From an uncultured Verrucomicrobiota bacterium (GTDB taxonomy: Bacteria; Verrucomicrobiota; Kiritimatiellia; RFP12; UBA1067), in the NCBI GenBank assembly GCA_947305825.1, contig CAMZET010000111.1:1-5310 (forward strand): DNA of 5,310 bases. The letters are read 5' to 3'. How positions within the stretch are numbered: position 1 is the first letter of the stretch; each line of letters opens with the position of its first letter. Below, one piece after another: positions 1 through 5,310 of this stretch. A program made the translations under genes and the position numbers. Under the pieces are notes generated by a model. It made no database searches, was not told the DNA's origin, and worked only from the letters and a program-made list of their open reading frames with translations.

Positions 1-38
1 ACATTGTAGACCGGGATGACGACGGATACTTTGGGCAT
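1..38 (-). CDS. Family 2 glycosyltransferase, N-terminal fragment (runs off window)
   Basis: Only the first 13 residues are visible, read from the ATG at 38-36: MPKVSVVIPVYNV (the last codon is GTN, which is Val whatever the third base). This is the classic first beta-strand of GT2 (GT-A fold) enzymes, SVVIPVYN, which begins the nucleotide-sugar binding fold. It matches the start of the 91-2541 protein (ISVVIPVFN). The gene therefore continues the glycosyltransferase series in the same direction. It starts 52 bp after the stop codon at 91-93. No clear Shine-Dalgarno sequence precedes the ATG and no in-frame start with a better site is visible upstream, so the start rests on the family alignment. 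Substrate and the remaining domains cannot be judged. Identity as a GT2 start is fairly secure despite the short length. Confidence 0.75.
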   Translation of the reverse strand, partial: MPKVSVVIPVYN

Positions 39-90
39 GGCGTTTACTGCCGCTTGTTGCCGATCTTCAGAAATTTGGCGATATGCCTGC

Positions 91-2541
91 TTACCACGTC
101 ACTTTCGCACCGCACTTCCGCAAAACCTTACCGACGGCATGCTTAAGCGTATATTTTACGCCATTGTCGCGCAGGCACTTTACGCCGCCCCACGCCTTCC
201 TTGCCGGCCATGTCAGGAACATTCCCAAGCAGTACGCCTCCGAACGATGGAGTTCCGCGATCTCTTTCTGGTTCTTCTGCTTCGCAACAGTCATCTTGCG
301 GTTCGATGCTTCGAGTGCGCAGATCTTCTTTTGCGCGGCGTCCAACGTCCGACGGAACGAGGCCAGCTGATCCTGCTGACGTTTTTCAGCGCTGAGCACT
401 TTCGCGGCATTTTGGATTTCGGCGGCCGCCTGGTCAAGGCGGCGCTTCAACGCGTCGCGCTGGTCTTTAAGCGACCTGATGCGCTCGTCACGCGCCGCGA
501 CCTGGTCTTTGACTTCCTCGAGGCCGGTGAAACCGTGCAGAACCGCCAGGCGCAAAACCTGTTCGCGCAGCCCGATTTCGCAAGGAGCGCGTACGCCGCC
601 GGCGATATCGGCGAAAAGGCGTCCGTACGCCTTGATCTGGTCGAAACCGCGCACCCTTTCAAAGGCGGCACGCACCGAAGCGGATGCCTGGGCGGCGAAC
701 GCCTCGTCCTCAAAGAGACGACATATCGCCGCCGCCGCCGCCGCAATATCCCCCTGCGGCGTCTGGATGAAACCGGGATTGTCCTTCGCAAGCGCGAGAT
801 ACGGCATTTCGTAACCGGCGACCGGCACGCCTGCGGCAGACGCTTCGGACAGCGTATATGGGAATCCCTCGAACTTTGCCGTCGTGAGCAGGGCGGATGC
901 GCCACCCAGATATTTCCACACGTCGGACTGGAATCCTTCAAGCGAAACGGATGCCGCCAAGGCGGGATTCTTCGCGAGATAATTCCGGACGGCGGCGACT
1001 TGCGCTTCCACATCCTTCGAACCCGTGAAACCGCCGAGCATCTTCATCTTGGCGTCGGGGTGGCGCTTCAGTACGCGCTCGAATATCTTCACCGCATCCA
1101 GGGGACGCTTTATCGCCGTATAGCGGGCCATCCACAGGACTGTCTTCCCTTCGGGCGAACGCCTAAATCCCTCTGGTACATCCTCGATCGGATTGGGGAA
1201 ATAGTGCGCGTTGCACCCCATCGCCCTGAAATAGTATTCATCGGCATGAGAAAGGACAATCAGTGCCGAAGCTTCTGCGAAGCATCTATAGTAGGCAAGT
1301 TCATCAATAGCCATATTGTGCCGCAAGAAGAAATTCGAGAACATGTTATGGTGGTGGATGACACAAGGCATGCCGCAGGATCTTGCCGTCGCCACGTCGG
1401 AAAGCAGCCGCGGGCTATAGTACTCCTGGAAGATGACTATGTCAACATGATTGTCGATCAGGGCGGCTCGCAGGCGGCAGGCGCGATTCTCCGGAAGTCG
1501 GTCGACGCCAAGCACCACACGGACGACAGGGACGTTCACGGCATAAACATCATTCCCCTTGCCGTTTGTTGTAAGCAGCACCACGCGATACCAGTTCATA
1601 ACGAACTGCGGTACGAGATGCGACATTACGCGCTGGATGCCGCCCTGACTCAAATCTGCAAAAACGAACGCGACTGTCTTCAGATGCAGCGAATCCACGA
1701 ACTGGTTTATTTCATCGTAAACCGGCTTGACGTCCGGCAATGAGTACGCCTCTGGCGGGAGGGCGCGGTGTAGATCCTCCGTCATCATGCCGAAAAGTTT
1801 GGCGTAATCGTGTTCGCGCGCGAAGCGGATGATCCAGCGCCTGCCCTCCATGAAATGCCGCGCCCTGACGCCACCCTCGCCAAGCCAATCGATGCCGTGG
1901 TTGCCGCGCCGGTATTTGTACACCGTGCGGTCCGAGACGCACATTTTCCCGGCGCAGTGGAGAGCCTCGGCGCAGAACGGCGGATCCTGGAAACGCCGCA
2001 AATCCTTGAAGCGGATGCTGTTGCGCTCAAGCAGCTCGCGGCTGAATATGTACCGCGTGTAGCCGAGCGGCGACTGGTATTCCTTGAAATCCATCACGCC
2101 CAGACGCGGATAGCGGTTGCGCGAAAGCCATCCGTTAGTGTAGCGCTCGTCCGCCGCCGCATCACATTCGTCCGAGAAAAGCTGCGGATAGCCGCCCGCA
2201 ACCGCGCAACCCGAAGTCTCCGCAAGGTCGTAGAGGAACTTCAGCGCGTCCGGATCAGGATAGAGATCGTCCGCATCCATGAACGCGATATATTTGCCCT
2301 TCGCGTTGTCGAGCGCCAGGTTGCGAGCCGCACCCGCCCCTTTGTTCGGCTGCCGAAATATGCGGATGTTGCCATGCTCGGCGGCGTAGCGCTCCAATAT
2401 GGCGACGGAATCGTCTTCGCTGCCGTCATCGACGCAAAGGATCTCTATTCCTTCGAGCGTCTGCGCAAGGACGGAGTCGAGACACTCCGCGAGATATTTC
2501 CCGGCGTTGAAAACGGGAATCACTACAGATATTGAACTCAT
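91..2541 (-). CDS. Bifunctional GT2-GT4 glycosyltransferase with C-terminal coiled coil and basic tail
   Basis: This 816-residue protein probably transfers two sugars in surface polysaccharide assembly at the cytoplasmic membrane. Seen: a GT2 domain (about 1-280) with SVVIPVFN at 5-12, VDDGS at 37-41, the metal-binding DAD at 89-91 followed by D92, and QDPPF at 185-189 where relatives usually have an ED pair. A GT4 GT-B domain (about 288-645) follows, with GGIQRV at 300-305, HHHN at 396-399, PNPI at 449-452, R473 and K478 for the nucleotide diphosphate, and the EX7E pair E558/E566 in FEGFPYTLSEA. Residues about 674-767 form a charged coiled coil. The tail 768-816 is basic with TWPARK and GVKYTLK. 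Either GT domain alone would be a normal-sized enzyme, so this is a fusion. The ATG overlaps the upstream TGA as ATGA, with AAGGAG five bases upstream, which fixes the start. Donor, acceptor and linkage are unknown. An AT-richer patch lies at about 1201-1380, inside the GT4 N-lobe. Confidence 0.93.
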   Translation of the reverse strand: MSSISVVIPVFNAGKYLAECLDSVLAQTLEGIEILCVDDGSEDDSVAILERYAAEHGNIRIFRQPNKGAGAARNLALDNAKGKYIAFMDADDLYPDPDALKFLYDLAETSGCAVAGGYPQLFSDECDAAADERYTNGWLSRNRYPRLGVMDFKEYQSPLGYTRYIFSRELLERNSIRFKDLRRFQDPPFCAEALHCAGKMCVSDRTVYKYRRGNHGIDWLGEGGVRARHFMEGRRWIIRFAREHDYAKLFGMMTEDLHRALPPEAYSLPDVKPVYDEINQFVDSLHLKTVAFVFADLSQGGIQRVMSHLVPQFVMNWYRVVLLTTNGKGNDVYAVNVPVVRVVLGVDRLPENRACRLRAALIDNHVDIVIFQEYYSPRLLSDVATARSCGMPCVIHHHNMFSNFFLRHNMAIDELAYYRCFAEASALIVLSHADEYYFRAMGCNAHYFPNPIEDVPEGFRRSPEGKTVLWMARYTAIKRPLDAVKIFERVLKRHPDAKMKMLGGFTGSKDVEAQVAAVRNYLAKNPALAASVSLEGFQSDVWKYLGGASALLTTAKFEGFPYTLSEASAAGVPVAGYEMPYLALAKDNPGFIQTPQGDIAAAAAAICRLFEDEAFAAQASASVRAAFERVRGFDQIKAYGRLFADIAGGVRAPCEIGLREQVLRLAVLHGFTGLEEVKDQVAARDERIRSLKDQRDALKRRLDQAAAEIQNAAKVLSAEKRQQDQLASFRRTLDAAQKKICALEASNRKMTVAKQKNQKEIAELHRSEAYCLGMFLTWPARKAWGGVKCLRDNGVKYTLKHAVGKVLRKCGAKVTW

Positions 2542-3803
2542 TTCTTCTCCTTCAGTCTCTTGATTTCTTCCTTCAGCGTCGTGTTTTCCACCTGCGCCTT
2601 CTTGAGCCTTCCCTGGACATCGGCGTAGCGTTCGGCGTTCGAGCGTGCCATTGCTCTGGCCTGTTCGACTCTATCAGGATGTCGCGAAAGGACATTGACC
2701 ATGCCGGCGGCGCGGGCGGCTTTCTGGCACACCAGCGCGATCTCATCGTAGGCGATGGGCACGGGGCAATCCGGATCGCCCGCGACGTTGAGCCAGTCAG
2801 CGTGCAGAATTTCGTCCGCGCGGGCGAAGCTCCTCCGCAGGAGCGCCAGTGCTTTGGCAACGTCGCCTTTATCGAGCGCCATCTGCGCAAGCTGCCAGAA
2901 GGCATCCATCACCTTCGTGCCCAGCGTGGGGCTGAACGCGCAGACGTCGCCTTCGGCCGCATACGCATACCAACGCTCCGCCAACTCGAGGTTCCCGAAT
3001 TTCTGCGCATGGGCGGCCAGGGCGAACGTATTGGAAATCTGCCAGCGTATCTGGTGCGGCTTGGGATTCTTTATCGCGCAATATGTTTCGACCAGCGGTA
3101 GGAACGCTTTCGACATGTCCTCCGCCGCCGCATAGATCTTGCCGCAGAGCGCTGCCCCGTAATCTACCGAGTCAGAGGGATAGGTCGCCAGTATCTCGTC
3201 CCTGACGATCGCCATCGCCTCGGCGTTCCCCAGCCGCGTATGCCCGCACCCGGAGACGATGCCGCGCACCAGCCAGGGATTCAGGTAGTCGCGCGCAAAC
3301 GCGTTCATGTTGTAGGCTGGATCGTCCGGTATGACCCATGACGTTTCATGGTAGGGAACGCCTCTGCCGACAAGCGGATTGCGCATATAAACCTGGAGCG
3401 TCGTGTTGGCGATGCAGGCGCCCTTGGCTGGAGGTTCTGGTATCAGGTAGGCACCGACCTTTCTTGCGCAGACTGCGGCCTGTGCATCCGGGACAATCAG
3501 CAGCAGTCTGCCGGCTGGCATCAGGACACGCTGCAGCTCGGGCAACATCTCCGCCAGATCGTTCACCCTCACGCCGCCATCCGCCAACGCCGAAACCGCA
3601 GCCACGTCGAAATGATGGTCGGGGAAAACCTTAAGCGCATCCTGGGAGAACTCCGCAACCGACACGACGTCGGCGGCGAGGGATTTCTCGGCCAGCACTG
3701 AGGCAGAGGAAGGATCCAGCGGCGCGAAATCGAGCGCACGCTCGCCGTCGTGAATAAAACGCGCGATCCGGATATAGTCTTTTAGTAGATTCGGGGCGAC
3801 CAT
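2538..3803 (-). CDS. Degenerate methyltransferase-like protein with TPR-like helices and C-terminal coiled coil
   Basis: From the ATG at 3803 this is 421 residues. Residues about 20-106 resemble a class I SAM methyltransferase (Methyltransf_11 type). DFAPLD (25-30) stands where motif I should be, HFDVAAVSAL (64-73) resembles the motif II strand, and ELQRVLMPAGRLLLIVPD (89-106) is the typical 'reviewer of RVLxPGG' segment near motif III. The glycine-rich SAM loop (GxGxG) is absent, so catalysis is doubtful. Residues about 107-240 are unrecognised. Two TPR-like helical pairs follow, at about 256-284 (FGNLELAERWYAYAA) and 298-328 (KGDVAKALALLRRSFA). Residues about 376-421 form a charged coiled coil ending KRLKEKK. 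The start at 3803 has AAGGAG with an 8-base spacer. The ATG at 3809 (ATGA overlap, 2-base spacer) and the one at 3830 are in-frame alternatives. Set between glycosyltransferases, it may modify a glycan or act as a scaffold or chain-length factor. The function is not established. Confidence 0.85.
   Translation of the reverse strand: MVAPNLLKDYIRIARFIHDGERALDFAPLDPSSASVLAEKSLAADVVSVAEFSQDALKVFPDHHFDVAAVSALADGGVRVNDLAEMLPELQRVLMPAGRLLLIVPDAQAAVCARKVGAYLIPEPPAKGACIANTTLQVYMRNPLVGRGVPYHETSWVIPDDPAYNMNAFARDYLNPWLVRGIVSGCGHTRLGNAEAMAIVRDEILATYPSDSVDYGAALCGKIYAAAEDMSKAFLPLVETYCAIKNPKPHQIRWQISNTFALAAHAQKFGNLELAERWYAYAAEGDVCAFSPTLGTKVMDAFWQLAQMALDKGDVAKALALLRRSFARADEILHADWLNVAGDPDCPVPIAYDEIALVCQKAARAAGMVNVLSRHPDRVEQARAMARSNAERYADVQGRLKKAQVENTTLKEEIKRLKEKK
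2539..2552 (-). promoter_or_regulatory. Shine-Dalgarno and ATGA coupling site for the GT2-GT4 gene
   Basis: On the minus strand AAGGAG (2552-2547) is followed by five bases and the ATG at 2541-2539. That ATG shares bases with the upstream stop TGA (2540-2538). The Shine-Dalgarno bases are also the codons of the upstream protein's terminal Lys-Glu-Lys-Lys. This is the standard layout for translational coupling by terminating ribosomes. Confidence 0.8.
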
Positions 3804-3817
3804 GCTCATTTCTCCTT
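3801..3817 (-). promoter_or_regulatory. Shine-Dalgarno and stop/start coupling site for the methyltransferase-like gene
   Basis: AAGGAG (3817-3812) lies inside the Lys-Glu-Lys end of the upstream GT2 gene. Two ATGs follow: 3809-3807, overlapping the stop TGA (3808-3806) but only two bases from the Shine-Dalgarno sequence, and 3803-3801, with an eight-base spacer. Spacing favours 3803. The ATGA overlap, as seen at the next junction, favours 3809. The protein differs by two residues only. Confidence 0.7.
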
Positions 3818-5310
3818 CCCGTCGATGCAACCGACGACCTCGCGTAGTTCGCCGATCAGCTTCTGCCGATCCTTCGCCTGGGCACGGGCCTTGTCACGTT
3901 GTTCGCGCAAGACCTGCAACTGGCTGCGCGCTTCATCGCGCAGCTCCCGCATCTGCATCGTCTTCTGCCGGGCAGCGTCACGCTCAGCCTGCGCGGCTGC
4001 GATCTTCTGCTGCGCCATTTCGCGCTGGGCGTCACGTTCAGCACGCATCTCCGCCGCTTTTTGCCGCGAAGCGTCCCGTTCCGCTTGCACGGCGGCGATC
4101 TTCTGCCGCGCCGTTTCGCGCTGGGCGTCCCGTTCTTCGCGCATCTCCGCCGCCTTGCGCCGCGCCTCGTCACGTTCAGCCTGTGCGGCGGCGATCTTCT
4201 GCCGCGCCGTTTCGCGCTGGGCGTCCCGTTCTTCGCGCATCTCCGCCGCCTTGCGCCGCGCCTCGTCACGCACCATTCGCGCGACATCGAGCGTCTTCTT
4301 GAGCGTGTCGCGCTCCACAGCCGACTTCTCCAGTTTTGCGTGGAGAAGCGCACGGGCTTTCGCGGCCTGAATGTCGGCAAAAACATCAGCCAGCCCGTCC
4401 GAATTGTCCGCGACTGCAACTATGTCCCGGACGCACTTGCATGCCTCGGTAAATCGCATTACGTCTGACTCGTCGCCCTCAATCTCAAATTTGGGGAATT
4501 CCGCCGCGCCGTATTGTGCAATGGACTTGAAATTTGCAAACCGCCGAATGCGCCGCAGATTGTAGTCGAGACGGATGATCGACGCGACGTTTGCGGCGCG
4601 TTCGAACCGCTGGAGCAATCTGCGCTTTAACAGGGATTCTCTGAATATCCGCTCTGCCTCCGCGAAAATGAGCGGGGTTTCGTTTTTAGTCGATTCCAGC
4701 GATGTCGACACGCCGATGCGGTGATCAAATACCGATTGAGGCAAAACGCCGATGCGGCGGGCGAGCGACAACGCCAGCTGGACGAACGGGAAATCCTCCG
4801 AACGTTTCAGCGCCGGAAAGCGGATGTTTTGCTCTTCAAGCAATTTCCGCCGGAACAATTTTCCGCCCGGTCCCATCGGTGCCGCCAGATACAGATTCAC
4901 GCCCGCGTCCACCGGCGCGAAAACATGTTCGGGCAGAGGGATGTCGTCCCTCAAATAGACTTCGCGTTTTTCCACCTTGCCATTTTCCAGCAATTTGGAG
5001 CCTTTGGCGAGCATGACATCCAGCCTGTCCCGTTTCGCCTGTTCGAGCGCCTCGCGGAGCGCGGCGCCGGACGAAAGCCTGTCGTCGGCGTCGAGGAAAA
5101 GAATGTATTCGCTTTTCGCGGTGTCCAGGCCGACGTTGCGCGCGACGCCGGGGCCTTGGTTCTTTTGATGAATGATGTTCAGCCGGGAATCGCGTTTTCC
5201 CCAGAAATCCAGTATCGCGGCGGAATCGTCCGTCGAACCATCGTCGATGCAGATTACCTCGATTTCGGGAATATCCTTCTGCATCAGGACGCTCGCCAGA
5301 GCTTCCGGCA
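3806..5310 (-). CDS. Family 2 glycosyltransferase with long repetitive coiled coil (5' end outside window)
   Basis: The first complete codons give PEALASVL before the Met at 5284. They align with the ECLDSVL region (19-25) of the 91-2541 protein, so that Met is internal and the true start lies about 20 codons beyond the edge. Counting that Met as 1, the GT2 (GT-A) domain shows IDDGS at 13-17, RNVGLDTAKSEY at 49-60, the metal-binding DAD at 65-67, KLFRRKLL at 142-149 and the catalytic-base type RSEDFPF at 161-167. A helical region with many Arg and Leu spans about 205-260. From about 310 to 475 the protein is a highly charged coiled coil rich in Arg, Glu, Ala and Gln, containing four 32-residue repeats. 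It ends GKEK. It probably adds one sugar to a lipid-linked glycan in the cytoplasm, with the coiled coil mediating oligomerisation or docking. The stop codon TGA at 3808-3806 lies two bases before the next gene's preferred start, indicating coupled translation. Confidence 0.93.
   Translation of the reverse strand, partial: PEALASVLMQKDIPEIEVICIDDGSTDDSAAILDFWGKRDSRLNIIHQKNQGPGVARNVGLDTAKSEYILFLDADDRLSSGAALREALEQAKRDRLDVMLAKGSKLLENGKVEKREVYLRDDIPLPEHVFAPVDAGVNLYLAAPMGPGGKLFRRKLLEEQNIRFPALKRSEDFPFVQLALSLARRIGVLPQSVFDHRIGVSTSLESTKNETPLIFAEAERIFRESLLKRRLLQRFERAANVASIIRLDYNLRRIRRFANFKSIAQYGAAEFPKFEIEGDESDVMRFTEACKCVRDIVAVADNSDGLADVFADIQAAKARALLHAKLEKSAVERDTLKKTLDVARMVRDEARRKAAEMREERDAQRETARQKIAAAQAERDEARRKAAEMREERDAQRETARQKIAAVQAERDASRQKAAEMRAERDAQREMAQQKIAAAQAERDAARQKTMQMRELRDEARSQLQVLREQRDKARAQAKDRQKLIGELREVVGCIDGKEK
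3887..4270 (-). repeat. Four tandem 96-bp units encoding 32-residue coiled-coil repeats
   Basis: The units lie at 4175-4270, 4079-4174, 3983-4078 and 3887-3982 in coding order. Each encodes a 32-residue segment that starts RD and carries a second RD 14 residues later. Units 1 and 2 differ at one residue of 32 (AAA versus AAV) and four bases of 96. Bases 4091-4174 and 4187-4270 are a perfect 84-nt match. Unit 3 keeps about 25 of 32 residues of unit 2, and unit 4 is strongly decayed. All units are in frame, so gain or loss of a unit only lengthens or shortens the coiled coil. Confidence 0.95.

Noticed and set aside
78..88. Small inverted repeat GGC-GATAT-GCC as a terminator
   Set aside because: A three-base-pair stem with no T-run cannot act as an intrinsic terminator.
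16..1743. 575-codon open frame on the plus strand
   Set aside because: It lies wholly opposite the GT2-GT4 gene, including its GT4 catalytic motifs. The translated product is Arg/His/Cys-rich with no recognisable domain and no ribosome site. Long antisense frames are expected opposite GC-rich genes.
1810..2535. 241-codon open frame on the plus strand
   Set aside because: It is the shadow of the GT2 domain on the other strand, whose DDGS and DAD motifs are unmistakable. Its product has no family features.
2532..3135. Plus-strand open frames opposite the methyltransferase-like gene
   Set aside because: They have no domain signature and no ribosome site, and they overlap a gene with coupled starts and sensible TPR and coiled-coil content.
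3804..3830. ATG at 3830 as the start of the methyltransferase-like gene
   Set aside because: It would overlap the upstream gene by 25 bases, lacks a ribosome site, and adds residues (MHRREGE) that are simply the Shine-Dalgarno region translated.
3887..4270. CRISPR-like or mobile-element interpretation of the regular repeat
   Set aside because: Units are contiguous with no spacers, keep one reading frame and encode a coiled coil.
3802..4468. Several overlapping plus-strand open frames (3802-4302, 3825-4370, 3899-4468) with repetitive Ser/Arg/Ala-rich products
   Set aside because: The repetition only reflects the 96-bp tandem repeat of the minus-strand coiled coil, read in other frames.
5282..5284. 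ATG at 5284 as the true start of the repeat-bearing GT2
   Set aside because: The open frame continues to the window edge, and the upstream codons (PEALASVL) match the conserved helix after the first GT2 strand, so the start is outside the window.

Overview
The window is a solid block of minus-strand genes from a bacterial cell-surface polysaccharide (capsule, O-antigen or exopolysaccharide) biosynthesis locus. Transcription runs from high to low coordinates. Four genes are present: two complete ones in the middle and one cut at each window edge. The DNA is GC-rich (hand counts on several 60-base lines gave about 45-70%, mostly above 60%). There is no RNA gene, insertion sequence, CRISPR array or phage feature. 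The taxon cannot be fixed from the sequence. GT2 enzymes carrying coiled coils and a basic C-terminal tail with Trp, Pro and Arg-Tyr-type positions recall GC-rich, host-associated anaerobic bacteria, but this is only an impression.

Layout in transcription order: (1) 3806-5310, a family 2 glycosyltransferase (GT2) whose first roughly 20 residues lie outside the window, followed by a long charged coiled coil containing a 4 x 32-residue tandem repeat. (2) 2538-3803, a degenerate SAM-methyltransferase-like domain, then TPR-like helices, then a short coiled coil. (3) 91-2541, a bifunctional protein with an N-terminal GT2, a central GT4 (GT-B fold), a coiled coil and a basic, probably membrane-associating tail. 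(4) 1-38, the first 13 residues of another GT2. Junctions 1/2 and 2/3 are translationally coupled: the stop codon lies at or next to the next start, and the Shine-Dalgarno sequence sits inside the final Lys-Glu-Lys codons of the upstream gene. Only 52 bp separate gene 3 from gene 4.

Together the genes look like a set of sugar-transfer enzymes working on the cytoplasmic face of the membrane, each with a helical or coiled-coil extension that could hold them in one assembly. The closest known logic is the E. coli O9a WbdD/WbdA system, where a coiled coil on a methyltransferase/kinase sets polysaccharide length and a multi-domain glycosyltransferase makes the chain. The parallel here is architectural and inferred. 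The point most worth following is the coiled-coil repeat in gene 1: two of its 96-bp units share an 84-nt perfect match, so the repeat seems recently expanded and its length may vary between strains.
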